From: Exiguobacterium sp. SL-9
Lineage (GTDB): Bacteria; Bacillota; Bacilli; Exiguobacteriales; Exiguobacteriaceae
NCBI RefSeq assembly: GCF_004336985.1
Contig: NZ_SJUO01000001.1
Span: 186,001 to 250,000, forward strand
Direction: 5' to 3'
DNA length: 64,000 nt
Shown here: one piece after another, positions 17,563 through 25,972 of the stretch
Layout: each line of letters starts with the position of its first letter
Position numbering within the stretch: position 1 is the first letter of the stretch
Notes under the pieces: generated by a model
What the model saw: the letters and a program-made list of their open reading frames with translations, nothing else
Database searches by the model: none
Told to the model about the DNA's origin: nothing
Made by a program: the position numbers and the translations under genes

Positions 17563-19051
17563 AATCTGGCAATTTCTCGAGCCATTGCTCGATTTTTTCA
17601 GCGATGGCGTCATGATGGTCCTGCTCGGCCAAGTCGTCGTACAGCGTCCCGAGTTCGAATGCCGTTCGTTTTGACAACGCCAACACATGACTGTATTTAC
17701 CACGCTGTTCTTTGACAGCCGAGAGCGTCCCTCTCGTCTCCATCGTAGTCGATTCGTCTAAAATAAACATCTCCATATGGTCGTTACAGGCGTAACGGTC
17801 GTATGGACGATAGATGACCTCATAGCGGCGATGCTGTTTGGGCAGCTGTTCGGCGAGCATGGCATACTTCTCAGGACTCATCGTCACGTACGCAAGACGC
17901 TTCTCCTCACGGACAGCTGATGAATAGCGGATGATTCGATTGCGCCCATCACGCTTCGCTTTGTAAAGCGCCTCATCAGCATAAGCACACCATTCCCCGA
18001 GAGTCATTCCGGTCTGACAAACACGGGTATAGCCGATCGACACTGTGACGTGGTGTTCATATGTAAACGTCATCTCCTCAATCCGTCGGCGGACCCGTTC
18101 GAGCACTGCATCGACAACGTGACGTTCAGATACGTTCAGGATGATGAGAAACTCTTCCCCACCGTAACGGATCAACTCGTCACTCGAGCGGATGGCAAGA
18201 CGAATCTCCTCGGCAACGCGATGCAAGACTTCGTCCCCGTACGCATGACCGAACGTATCGTTCAGTTGTTTAAAGTGGTCGATGTCAAGCAGGGCGAGCG
18301 TGAAACTCTCACCGGAACGCTCAAGTCGTGACATAAAGCGGCTAAACGTCGCTTTTAAATATTTTCGGTTGAAGGCACCTGTCAATTCATCGACGAGGAG
18401 CGCATTCGAGACGAGACGAGCCTTCTCGATATGGTGTCCGAGTCGAATGACCCGCTCTTCCATCGGGACCCACTCTTCCCAATAATCATCAAAACCGTAG
18501 GAGTAGGCAGCCAAACGATAATGTTCATTCGTGCCAATCACGATGAGTGGAACGTACAGCTTCTTCATCTTACTGACGAACGATTGAATCACCCGCTCCG
18601 GAAAACGGGCCCACAATTCGACGTCCATGATAATGGCTTTTGGGACGTCTTCATAATCATATTCAACGGCCTCTTCTAATGTCTGCAAAAAGACCGGACG
18701 TGCTCCAAGTTTCTCGACTCGCGGTTTATAGCGACTAAATGTCGAAAAACTGTTCGATAAAACGAGCACGAGATCTTCGTCTTCTTGCTCGATGCCTAAC
18801 ACGGTATGGATATAACGTTTTACTGGGGCAATCAAAGCCATAGCCTCCGCTTGTGTCAAGACCGGTGGCAATTCACGGACATCAGACTCGGCACGACTGA
18901 AAATCTCAAGCAAGTGCATCAATCGACGACGTCTTACTTCTTGCTTCATCCAATCTAATAAAAACTCGATTTCTGTTGTCTGAATTTGTCTCGCGCTCGT
19001 GATTTGCGCCAAGATGCTATGTATACGATCTGTGAGTTGCTGCTGCTTCAT
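17561..19051 (-). CDS. Diguanylate cyclase with receiver-like and extra C-terminal domains
   Basis: 496 aa, no signal peptide or membrane segment, so cytoplasmic. Residues 1-90 are helical; 92-205 look like a degenerate receiver (IIMDVELWARFP gives a candidate phospho-acceptor Asp143). The GGDEF domain (about 215-370) has DIDHF (Asp256, Asp258), GGEEF at 297-301 and an inhibitory-site RSSD at 288-291 exactly five residues before it, so it should make c-di-GMP with product inhibition. The last 115 residues (about 380-496) are a separate alpha/beta region I do not recognise. No paired kinase is adjacent. Promoter at 19098-19126. Confidence 0.88.
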   Translation of the reverse strand: MKQQQLTDRIHSILAQITSARQIQTTEIEFLLDWMKQEVRRRRLMHLLEIFSRAESDVRELPPVLTQAEAMALIAPVKRYIHTVLGIEQEDEDLVLVLSNSFSTFSRYKPRVEKLGARPVFLQTLEEAVEYDYEDVPKAIIMDVELWARFPERVIQSFVSKMKKLYVPLIVIGTNEHYRLAAYSYGFDDYWEEWVPMEERVIRLGHHIEKARLVSNALLVDELTGAFNRKYLKATFSRFMSRLERSGESFTLALLDIDHFKQLNDTFGHAYGDEVLHRVAEEIRLAIRSSDELIRYGGEEFLIILNVSERHVVDAVLERVRRRIEEMTFTYEHHVTVSIGYTRVCQTGMTLGEWCAYADEALYKAKRDGRNRIIRYSSAVREEKRLAYVTMSPEKYAMLAEQLPKQHRRYEVIYRPYDRYACNDHMEMFILDESTTMETRGTLSAVKEQRGKYSHVLALSKRTAFELGTLYDDLAEQDHHDAIAEKIEQWLEKLPD

Positions 19052-19097
19052 TCCTGACCCCCCAGTTTCGTTCTCCCCGATATATACTATGTCTATG

Positions 19098-19126
19098 ATT
19101 ATGCGACTTTATCCACGAAAATACAA
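19098..19126 (-). promoter_or_regulatory. Promoter of the diguanylate cyclase gene
   Basis: TTGTAT (19121-19126), 17-bp spacer, CATAAT (19098-19103) on the minus strand, about 45 bases before the ATG. Confidence 0.55.
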
Positions 19127-19190
19127 CTATTTCCTCATTTTTTACCTATTGTTTGACAGAAAGATAGTCCTTACGACTCATTAAACGATG

Positions 19191-19217
19191 AAAAAGAGCG
19201 GTCTAAAACCGCTCTTT
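19191..19217 (-). terminator. Terminator after fumC
   Basis: Stem AAAGAGCGGT / ACCGCTCTTT with minus-strand T-run, two bases past the fumC stop. Confidence 0.9.
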
Positions 19218-19219
19218 CC

Positions 19220-20620
19220 TTATTTTCCAACTTTTAGGTTAGGAGATGTCATCTCTTCTGGACGAATCCACTCGTCAAACTGATCCTCTGTCAATAAGCC
19301 CGTCTCTAGAGCCGCTTCCTTCAACGACGTCCCGGTCTTATGCGCCAGTTTCGCAATCTTAGCCGCATTCTCGTAACCGATATGCGGGTTGAGCGCTGTC
19401 ACGAGCATGAGCGAACGATCCACGTTGTGCGCGATGACGTTCAAGTCGGGTTCGATGCCGACGGCACAATGTACGTCAAATGAATGCAGGCTGTCCGTCA
19501 ACAGGCGGCACGTCTGCAAGAAGTTGTACATGATGACCGGTTTAAAGACGTTCAGCTCGAAGTTGCCTTGGCTCGCCCCGAATCCGATGGTTGCGTCATT
19601 GCCGAGCACTTGCGCCGCGACCATCGTCAATGCCTCGCTTTGCGTCGGGTTCACTTTTCCTGGCATGATCGAGCTACCCGGTTCGTTTTCCGGAATCAAA
19701 ATCTCGCCGATACCGGCACGCGGGCCAGAAGCGAGCCAACGGACATCGTTGGCAATCTTCATCGCATCCATGGCGAGTGCCTTCAGGGCACCGTGTGTAA
19801 ACACGAGCTGATCGTGGCTCGTGAGCGCATGGAACTTGTTGACGGCTGTAACGAAGCGTTTGCCTGTCTCTTGCGAAATCTTTTCAGCGACGACTTCGCC
19901 AAACTGGGGATGAGCGTTGATGCCCGTACCGACCGCTGTCCCGCCGAGGGCGAGCTCTGTCAACGGTTCGAGCGTGCGCTCAATCATCTGCTTCGACAGC
20001 TCGAGCATGCGGACCCAACCGCTGATTTCTTGGCCAAGTGTAACCGGCGTCGCGTCCTGCAAGTGCGTCCGACCAATTTTGACGATGTCCATGAATGACT
20101 CGGCTTTCTTCGCAAGCGTCGTGTGGAGCGCCTCAATCGACGGCAACACATGGTCCTCGACCGCAAGGATGGCTGCGATATGCATCGCCGTCGGATACGT
20201 GTCGTTCGAGCTTTGCGACTTGTTGACGTCGTCGTTCGGATGGATTGTGAGCGTCTGACCACGCTCTTTCAACTTATCGTTCGCCAAGTGGGCAATGACT
20301 TCGTTGACGTTCATGTTCGATTGTGTCCCTGAACCTGTCTGCCAGACGACGAGTGGGAACTCGGCGTCATGTTGTCCAGCGACAATCTCATCGGCGACTT
20401 CGGCGATGACGTCAGCTTTCGCTTGCTCCAATACACCGAGCTCGGCATTGGCAAGTGCGGCACCTTTTTTCAAAATCGCGAAGGCGTGTACGACCTCGAG
20501 CGGCATTTTTTCCGTCCCGATTTTAAAGTTCTCTAGACTGCGCTGTGTTTGGGCTCCCCATTTGGCTGAAGCCGGAACGTTGATTTCCCCCATCGTGTCC
20601 CGTTCGATCCGATATTCCAT
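19220..20620 (-). CDS. fumC: Fumarate hydratase, class II
   Basis: Iron-free, homotetrameric fumarase that interconverts fumarate and L-malate in the TCA cycle. 466 aa. Signature [11 protein letters not shown] at 315-325 supplies the catalytic Ser loop, His186 in [10 protein letters not shown] is the conserved active-site His, and [15 protein letters not shown] near 95-108 binds substrate. ATG 20620 follows AGAGGGGGA. Single gene with a cre site just upstream and its own terminator. Confidence 0.96.
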   Translation of the reverse strand: MEYRIERDTMGEINVPASAKWGAQTQRSLENFKIGTEKMPLEVVHAFAILKKGAALANAELGVLEQAKADVIAEVADEIVAGQHDAEFPLVVWQTGSGTQSNMNVNEVIAHLANDKLKERGQTLTIHPNDDVNKSQSSNDTYPTAMHIAAILAVEDHVLPSIEALHTTLAKKAESFMDIVKIGRTHLQDATPVTLGQEISGWVRMLELSKQMIERTLEPLTELALGGTAVGTGINAHPQFGEVVAEKISQETGKRFVTAVNKFHALTSHDQLVFTHGALKALAMDAMKIANDVRWLASGPRAGIGEILIPENEPGSSIMPGKVNPTQSEALTMVAAQVLGNDATIGFGASQGNFELNVFKPVIMYNFLQTCRLLTDSLHSFDVHCAVGIEPDLNVIAHNVDRSLMLVTALNPHIGYENAAKIAKLAHKTGTSLKEAALETGLLTEDQFDEWIRPEEMTSPNLKVGK

Positions 20621-20640
20621 GAAAATTCCCCCTCTTTATT

Positions 20641-20655
20641 TGACTACGCTTTCAT
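20641..20655. promoter_or_regulatory. cre (CcpA) site upstream of fumC
   Basis: Minus strand ATGAAAGCGTAGTCA fits the cre consensus WTGNAANCGNWNNCW at every position. It begins just downstream of a TAAAAT that could be the -10, about 21 bases before the fumC ATG, a typical place for repression of a TCA-cycle gene by glucose. Confidence 0.65.
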
Positions 20656-20702
20656 TTTAGCGAAACTTTTGCAAAAAAGAAATCATTCCCCTGCAATTGA
20701 CA

Positions 20703-20728
20703 AAAAGTCGGGCCCGCGCCCGACTTTT
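20703..20728 (-). terminator. Terminator of the nuclease operon
   Basis: Stem AAAAGTCGGGC / GCCCGACTTTT; minus-strand tail TTTTTG. Follows the RNase HI-like gene. Confidence 0.9.
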
Positions 20729-21116
20729 ATCCTGTCATCAATGCCCGTTTCGCCACGTCATGGGCCCGGTTCTCTGCACGCGGAATCCATTTGATGAACT
20801 TATTCGGCAATTCGTCATACAGCGTCAACGCTTTGACGAACAACGGACGCATCGATTGATCTTTTAGGAAACGCTGTTCGAGCGCCCGCACGACCGTCTC
20901 GGCGTCTGAATAGAACATGAACGTCGATTCGTCCGTGAGCTCGTGCGCTTGTTCGAGGGCGAACGCGAGCGCGGCGAGTTCGGCCTGAACGCTCGTCAGC
21001 CCTTCACGTTTGGCAATGTACGTGGACACCGTGCCGTCCGTCGTCTTGATCCAGACACCAAGACCGTTCTCACCAAGCTCTTGGTTCGTCGCCGCATCAA
21101 AATAAATGTGAACCAA
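20727..21116 (-). CDS. ypdQ: RNase HI-like protein (YpdQ type)
   Basis: 129 aa with the RNase H fold. The four acidic residues of RNase HI are all there (YFDAAT, VQAELAALAFAL, YSDAETVV, AHDVAKRAL), so RNA-strand cleavage in RNA:DNA hybrids is plausible, although B. subtilis YpdQ is not known as a main RNase H. The start is TTG 21116: GGGAGG lies 8 bases before it, while the frame stays open much further upstream inside the exonuclease gene without a site. It overlaps the upstream exonuclease gene by 20 bp, the same pair (ypcP, ypdQ) found close together in B. subtilis. Confidence 0.82.
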   Translation of the reverse strand: MVHIYFDAATNQELGENGLGVWIKTTDGTVSTYIAKREGLTSVQAELAALAFALEQAHELTDESTFMFYSDAETVVRALEQRFLKDQSMRPLFVKALTLYDELPNKFIKWIPRAENRAHDVAKRALMTG

Positions 21117-21882
21117 AGCGATACGCCTCCCAATCCGTTTCGATCGGTGCATGAATATCGATGAGCGAGAGACGTTTCGATAGGAGCGCCACTTCTTCTT
21201 GCCCCTCGAGTTTCTTCGCAAATTTCCGGTGCGCCTCTTGAAGTGCTTCTTGTCTCACGATGTCATATAGCGCTTCGACCGTGTCATACGACTGGACGAG
21301 AATCGTCGCCGACTTCGGTCCGATGCCACGGACGCCTGGTATGTTATCCGAGGCATCACCTTGTAGCGCCTTCACATCGACGAACTGCTCGGGCCGTATT
21401 CCATAAGTCGTCTCGAATACGTCCTGGTTCATCATCATCTCTTCCCCTTTTTTCGGGACGATTTGAAACACGTTCCCGGAAAGCAACTGATGCAAGTCAC
21501 GGTCGGATGAATACATATACGATTGACCGGGGAACGCGGTCGCGACGGCCCCAATCAAGTCATCGGCCTCGTAACCGGCGAGCTCCGATTGAAAAATCCC
21601 TCGTTCGCTCAACGCCGCGCGCAACTTGACGTAATCGTGGAACAACGGTTCCGGTAAGCCGGTGCGAGTCGCTTTATAGTCCGGAAACAAAGCATAACGA
21701 TGTGTCGTCTCACGTGGTCCATCCCAAAAGAAGGCGATATGCGTGAAGTCGTTCGTCCACCCGTCAACTTTACGGAGCAGTCCTTTCAACGTCACATCGG
21801 GGTCGAGCGCCCGACGACGCTCTGTGGCAAAATAATAACGCGACAGGAGATTAAACCCGTCGACCAACATCAATTTCATCAT
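21097..21882 (-). CDS. ypcP: 5'-3' exonuclease (YpcP/ExoIX type)
   Basis: 261 aa homologue of the 5' nuclease domain of DNA polymerase I. PIN-like acidic site (MLVDGFN at the N-terminus, YEADDLIGAVAT, SSDRDLHQLL) and the helix-hairpin-helix (VRGIGPKSATILVQ near 185-200) are visible. Probably trims flaps and RNA primers with Mg2+ or Mn2+. It starts at ATG 21882 in a 4-base overlap with the metallochaperone gene and overlaps the RNase HI-like gene at its 3' end. Confidence 0.9.
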   Translation of the reverse strand: MMKLMLVDGFNLLSRYYFATERRRALDPDVTLKGLLRKVDGWTNDFTHIAFFWDGPRETTHRYALFPDYKATRTGLPEPLFHDYVKLRAALSERGIFQSELAGYEADDLIGAVATAFPGQSYMYSSDRDLHQLLSGNVFQIVPKKGEEMMMNQDVFETTYGIRPEQFVDVKALQGDASDNIPGVRGIGPKSATILVQSYDTVEALYDIVRQEALQEAHRKFAKKLEGQEEVALLSKRLSLIDIHAPIETDWEAYRFGSHLF

Positions 21883-22808
21883 GCATCCACCTCACAAGCT
21901 TGTAATCCGCGCGCGAGCGCGTCTCGGTCGAGATTCTTCCCGATCCAGACGAAGACGGAACGCGAGTCGTCGCTCGGTTCGTTCGCGAACGTCGCACCCA
22001 TCAGTTGATTCGTCGCTTGAACGACGAATTTTGATGTTTCTCCGTCTAAACGGACAATCGCCTTCAAGCGATAGACGTCGTCCTCATAGTGCATGAGCAC
22101 TTCACGCACGTATTGCGTGACGCGTTCCCGTTTAAGCGGCACATCCGTCGTGAGCGTGATGGCCCGTAGTGAAGAGACGGACGTGTGTCCGTCTGTCAGT
22201 TGACCGAGAAGCTGTTCGTCGACTCGTGAGAGTTGGAACGTGTTTTCCGTCAAGTCATAGTCCCCGGCCGTCTGGACCGTTTCGATGACCCGTACCGTCG
22301 GATTCAGCGCTTTAATCCGCTCATGCGCTTGTTCGAGCGTAGCGTCATCGACGAGGTCGACTTTATTCATCAGAATCACATCCGCATAGGCGATTTGATG
22401 GATTCCTTCTATAAACAATTCACGGTCCATTTGACTGGCATCGACGACCGTCAAAATCGCCGTCAGCTTGAACCGTGTCCGTAAGTAATCATCGTAATAA
22501 ATCGTCTGAATGATTGGTGCCGGGTCGGCCACACCGGTCGTCTCGATGACGATGCGGTCGAACGTGTTTTTCGATGCGAGCTGATAGAACGTCTTGCTCA
22601 AATCACTTTGAATCGAGCAACAGATGCAACCGTTCGACAGCTCGATCTGCTCTTGATCCATTTTGACGATCAACTGTTCGTCGATATTGACCGAGCCGAG
22701 TTCGTTGACGATGACGAGCAATCGCTCGTCTGTCGCTTCTAGCAAGCGATTCATATAAGTCGTTTTTCCGGCGCCTAAAAAACCGGTCACCAATTGTACG
22801 GGAATCAT
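21879..22808 (-). CDS. COG0523 GTP-dependent metallochaperone (CobW/ZagA family)
   Basis: 309 aa G3E GTPase. P-loop GFLGAGKTT at the N-terminus, metal-binding GCICCS (CxCC) motif near 60, NKVD base-recognition motif near 150, and a CobW C-terminal domain. COG0523 proteins insert zinc or other divalent metals into client enzymes. No Zur-type box was seen upstream; instead it is embedded in a nuclease operon, 15 bp after the YhaM-like gene and overlapping the exonuclease gene. ATG 22808 has GAGG 8 bases before; GTG 22817 is an alternative. Confidence 0.88.
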   Translation of the reverse strand: MIPVQLVTGFLGAGKTTYMNRLLEATDERLLVIVNELGSVNIDEQLIVKMDQEQIELSNGCICCSIQSDLSKTFYQLASKNTFDRIVIETTGVADPAPIIQTIYYDDYLRTRFKLTAILTVVDASQMDRELFIEGIHQIAYADVILMNKVDLVDDATLEQAHERIKALNPTVRVIETVQTAGDYDLTENTFQLSRVDEQLLGQLTDGHTSVSSLRAITLTTDVPLKRERVTQYVREVLMHYEDDVYRLKAIVRLDGETSKFVVQATNQLMGATFANEPSDDSRSVFVWIGKNLDRDALARGLQACEVDA

Positions 22809-22823
22809 GTACTGCACCTCACC

Positions 22824-24002
22824 TTATAAATTTTCGTGGACCCGCGCCCATTTCTCGTAACGAGCATCCAACAAGTCGATCAAATGAAGCATCCACGCTT
22901 CCGTCGGGACCGGTAACACGCTCGAACCCCATTCGCGCTTGCCGTGGTGGGACAAAATCATATGCCAAATCCGGTGATGGACGTCGAGCGGAAGTGTGAC
23001 GCCGGCAGCATGTTGACTCTTCTCGAACAACAGTCCGCCGTACGGCATATGTCCAATCAAGCTTCCCATCGGGTTGATGGAGATCCCGGTCGTCTCACTC
23101 GTTCCACTGACCGAGAACAGTTGCTCGAACCGGTTCGTGGACGACAGCAAGTGACTGTACTCGAATAACTTACCGATATCATGGAACAAGATCCCGAGCG
23201 CGAGCTCGTCCCAACGGAGCGGCTCTTTCAACTCGGCGATGGCCTCACAGGCCGCATAGAGCGACTCGAACGTGCCTCGGAATGCCTGTTCAACTTTTAC
23301 ACCGTTCATCGTATTCCATACGTCTACTTTGTGCAACTGCTCAGCTTCTTTGATGACCCGGAACGCCATCGCCAAATGGTCGTCTTGTTCTTGGAAGCGA
23401 TAACCGAGTCGAAGCATACAGACCGTGTGCTTCAAGAGGCCACCGACATAGTTGTGATGATGATACAGTGCGGCCGGTGCTAGGACGAAATCGTCCCAGT
23501 AGCGGTCGAGCAGTGACATCGCGATCGCTTCATAGTCCGGCGAGAGCGTCGACAGAATCGCGAACAGCTCGTCGGCGTATTGTTCCATCGTCTCGTCTCC
23601 AGGAAGACCTGGTAGCAACGAGACCGCTTCGTCTCGCGCAATCGGTTTGGCCCGGTCGATGGTGATTGATTTGGCGCCGTCCGGTTTCGGGTAGACGTCG
23701 ATTTTTCCTTCAAGCTCGATCACGCCTGATTCATAAATCGGTAACAGCTGCTCTTCGTTACCGCGCAACCACTGCTTGGCACGAATGAGTCCGCTCGATG
23801 TCGTCAAGTTCAATTGTAGCCATTTCGACCCGGATTTGCCTTCTCGAACTTCGACCGAACTGACGAGCGCTTTCGTCTGAACCGGTGTTCCGTCTGTCAG
23901 GTCCGATAGCCGTGTCGCCGACTTCTCTACGGCCGGAAGTTGGAACCGTGTTCGGTCAAATCCGCCCCCTGCAATTGGATCAATCTGTTGGTAATAGTTC
24001 AT
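22824..24002 (-). CDS. YhaM-like 3'-5' exoribonuclease (OB-fold plus HD domain)
   Basis: 392 aa. The N-terminal half (about 35-130) is an OB-fold nucleic-acid-binding domain; the second half is a metal-dependent HD domain with HHHNYVGGLLKHTV, LFHDIGKLFEY and MILSHHGKREWGS. B. subtilis YhaM has this layout in about 314 aa and trims RNA 3' ends with Mn2+ or Co2+; the extra 80 residues here are an N-terminal lead and insertions around 115-150 and 290-320. ATG 24002 gives 9 bases after GGAGG; ATG 24008 is too close. First gene of a likely four-gene unit. Confidence 0.82.
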   Translation of the reverse strand: MNYYQQIDPIAGGGFDRTRFQLPAVEKSATRLSDLTDGTPVQTKALVSSVEVREGKSGSKWLQLNLTTSSGLIRAKQWLRGNEEQLLPIYESGVIELEGKIDVYPKPDGAKSITIDRAKPIARDEAVSLLPGLPGDETMEQYADELFAILSTLSPDYEAIAMSLLDRYWDDFVLAPAALYHHHNYVGGLLKHTVCMLRLGYRFQEQDDHLAMAFRVIKEAEQLHKVDVWNTMNGVKVEQAFRGTFESLYAACEAIAELKEPLRWDELALGILFHDIGKLFEYSHLLSSTNRFEQLFSVSGTSETTGISINPMGSLIGHMPYGGLLFEKSQHAAGVTLPLDVHHRIWHMILSHHGKREWGSSVLPVPTEAWMLHLIDLLDARYEKWARVHENL

Positions 24003-24100
24003 GTACATTGCCCTCCTTCTTCTCTTTGCCCATTGTATCGTGTTTTCCGCTTCGAGGCGAACATACTTTCGTTATAGGTCCAGAAGTTTCCTGAATTATA

Positions 24101-24129
24101 TTGAAAGCGCTTACTAGAATTGTTACGAT
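24101..24129 (+). promoter_or_regulatory. Promoter with overlapping cre site for the 170-aa gene
   Basis: TTGAAA (24101-24106), 17-bp spacer, TACGAT (24124-24129). The -35 is the first six bases of TTGAAAGCGCTTACT (24101-24115), which fits the cre consensus at every position. CcpA bound here would block RNA polymerase, so the gene should be off in glucose. The cre is also within the region upstream of the divergent YhaM-like gene. Confidence 0.68.
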
Positions 24130-24158
24130 AAAGGCAGTTAGATAAAGGGGGAACTCAC

Positions 24159-24671
24159 ATGATTTCATTGGTAGATACGTATGAACGGTTGATCGCAACA
24201 GGGGAAGCGACACGTTACGCCACTACGCATTCGACAATCGCAAGCATTTTACAGGCATCGACTTGCCCGGTCTCGCATCAAGAGCTCGTCACAGCGGTCT
24301 CAGGGCATGCCGGCAACCCATATACGCCAGACCAACTCGTCGACTCGGTCATCGAACATGAGATGAAAGGGGCGATGGCTGTCCTGCTCGTCGTCGGTTA
24401 CCCGATCCAAACACCGCTCGCCAAAGCCGTCGTCTTATCGGCGTTCGCACGCACGAACCGGATGAACATCGAGAAACTGAAAGAACTCGGTCATGCCGAC
24501 TTGCTCGTGCGGATTCAATCGGCAGAACGATCTTGGAAGCGGACATATACCCACTTGTATCGGTCGGCACCGACGCAGCTCTGTGACCAGCTCGACTCAC
24601 TGCTCGGCGGTTGCGCCGTCCATCGTGTGATTGAAGCACTCGATCTTGACCCGAACATCAAAACGGCATAA
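24159..24671 (+). CDS. Hypothetical protein, predicted CcpA-repressed
   Basis: 170 aa, soluble, mostly helical; not recognised. It has no signal peptide or membrane segment, two cysteines close to the ends of the helical core and no catalytic motif I can name. The stretch CPVSHQELVTAVSG is winged-helix-like in feel but too weak to call. ATG follows AAAGGGGGA. It stands alone between a promoter with a perfect cre box and a bidirectional terminator, so it is a real transcription unit and probably serves growth on poor carbon sources. Confidence 0.75.
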   Translation: MISLVDTYERLIATGEATRYATTHSTIASILQASTCPVSHQELVTAVSGHAGNPYTPDQLVDSVIEHEMKGAMAVLLVVGYPIQTPLAKAVVLSAFARTNRMNIEKLKELGHADLLVRIQSAERSWKRTYTHLYRSAPTQLCDQLDSLLGGCAVHRVIEALDLDPNIKTA

Positions 24672-24702
24672 AAAAAGAGCGGTCCCCGGGCCGCTCTTTT
24701 TT
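24671..24702. terminator. Bidirectional terminator before hfq 3' end
   Basis: Stem AAAAGAGCGG / CCGCTCTTTT with A- and T-runs on both sides; serves the convergent 170-aa gene and hfq. Confidence 0.9.
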
Positions 24703-24712
24703 ATGCCTTGAA

Positions 24713-24961
24713 TTATCCTTCTGTCACTTCGACCGCTTCCGGTTCGAACAACGTGACGTTACGCGCTGGTGAGAACGTTGAAATCGCATGTTTATAGATC
24801 AACTGTTGGCGCCCTTCTGATTCGACGATGACCGTGAAGTTGTCAAACGATTTGATGACTCCCCGAATTTGAAATCCGCTGACTAAAAAGACGGTCGTCG
24901 GCACCATTTCTTTACGTAGTTGATTCAAAAAATGGTCTTGGATGTTATAACTAGCCTTCAT
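24713..24961 (-). CDS. hfq: RNA chaperone Hfq
   Basis: 82 aa Sm-like protein forming a hexameric ring that binds AU-rich RNA. Sm1 ([20 protein letters not shown]) and Sm2 with the YKHAIST motif are intact; a short acidic tail follows, as is usual in Firmicutes. Lies 12 bp downstream of miaA, the same order as in many bacteria, and is probably co-transcribed with it. Confidence 0.95.
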   Translation of the reverse strand: MKASYNIQDHFLNQLRKEMVPTTVFLVSGFQIRGVIKSFDNFTVIVESEGRQQLIYKHAISTFSPARNVTLFEPEAVEVTEG

Positions 24962-24973
24962 GTTGCATTCCCC

Positions 24974-25924
24974 CTAGTCTATGTCTCTTTCAAATAATCG
25001 GAATTTTCGAAAAAACTCCTCAACTTCATCATAAATATTTTGATACGATAGTTCAAATGATTTTCTTCCCATATCAACCCAAATCCCATCAAATTGATGA
25101 CGGAACCATGTCAATTGACGCTTCGCAAACTTACGGGTGTGCTGCTTGAGGGTCTCGTTCATCCGTTCGTACGTGATCATTCCCTCAAGATACGGGATGA
25201 CTTCTTTATAACCGATGGCCCGCATCGCTTGCGTCTCCCGGTAACCAGCCGCGAGCAAGCGCTCGACTTCCTCAACGAGACCCGCTTCGAGCATCAAGTC
25301 GACTCGATTATTGATCCGCTCATACAGTACGTCTCGATCGGCGTGAAGCACGAACAACCTGTATGCGTAATGCTGGGAAGGAAGGCTATCCATCGCCTGC
25401 TCGTCCCCTTGCAAAGCGACTTCAAGGGCCCGGATGACCCGACGCACGTTATTCGGATGAATGCTCTCGGCCCGTCGCGGATCGAGTGACTGCAGTCGGG
25501 CATGTAGCGCCTCGGGTCCATTTGATTCTGCCTCTTTTTCAAGCGACTCGCGCAAGGCGTGATCGACCGGTCGCTCTGTGAACTCGTAGTCATAAAGAAT
25601 GGCTCGGATATACAGACCGGTCCCGCCGACTAAAATCGGCAATTTTCCGCGCGCATAGATGTCATCGATTGCCGCCCGGGCCAGCGTTTGAAATTTGGCG
25701 ACGCTCATCGCCTCGTCCGGGTCACATAGATCGATCAAATGATGCGGAATCCCTTCCGCTTCCTCGACTGTTACTTTCGCCGAACCGATATCCATTCCTC
25801 GGTACACTTGGACCGAGTCACCCGATACGATTTCACCATTGAACGCTTTTGCGAGCTCAATCCCTGTCTTCGTCTTCCCGACAGCCGTCGGTCCGACGAG
25901 GACGATGACTGGTGTTTGTTCCAT
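24974..25924 (-). CDS. miaA: tRNA dimethylallyltransferase
   Basis: Adds a dimethylallyl group to N6 of A37 in tRNAs that read UNN codons. 316 aa. P-loop GPTAVGKTKTGIELA, DSVQVYRGMDIGSAK, HHLIDLCDP and LVGGTGLYIRA are family motifs, and the C-terminal RQLTWFR is the tRNA-binding stretch. ATG 25924 has GAGGAG 8 bases before; GTG 25933 overlaps that site. Upstream of hfq. A hairpin separates it from a small upstream ORF. Confidence 0.95.
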   Translation of the reverse strand: MEQTPVIVLVGPTAVGKTKTGIELAKAFNGEIVSGDSVQVYRGMDIGSAKVTVEEAEGIPHHLIDLCDPDEAMSVAKFQTLARAAIDDIYARGKLPILVGGTGLYIRAILYDYEFTERPVDHALRESLEKEAESNGPEALHARLQSLDPRRAESIHPNNVRRVIRALEVALQGDEQAMDSLPSQHYAYRLFVLHADRDVLYERINNRVDLMLEAGLVEEVERLLAAGYRETQAMRAIGYKEVIPYLEGMITYERMNETLKQHTRKFAKRQLTWFRHQFDGIWVDMGRKSFELSYQNIYDEVEEFFRKFRLFERDID

Positions 25925-25940
25925 CCTTGTCACTCCTCAA

Positions 25941-25970
25941 ACGAAAGACCGTTCCAAAAAGGAAACGGTC
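25941..25970 (-). terminator. Hairpin between the 31-aa ORF and miaA
   Basis: Stem GACCGTTTCC / GGAACGGTC on the minus strand followed by TTTCGTTT. The T-tract is interrupted, so it may attenuate rather than stop transcription into miaA. Confidence 0.55.
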
Positions 25971-25972
25971 CG

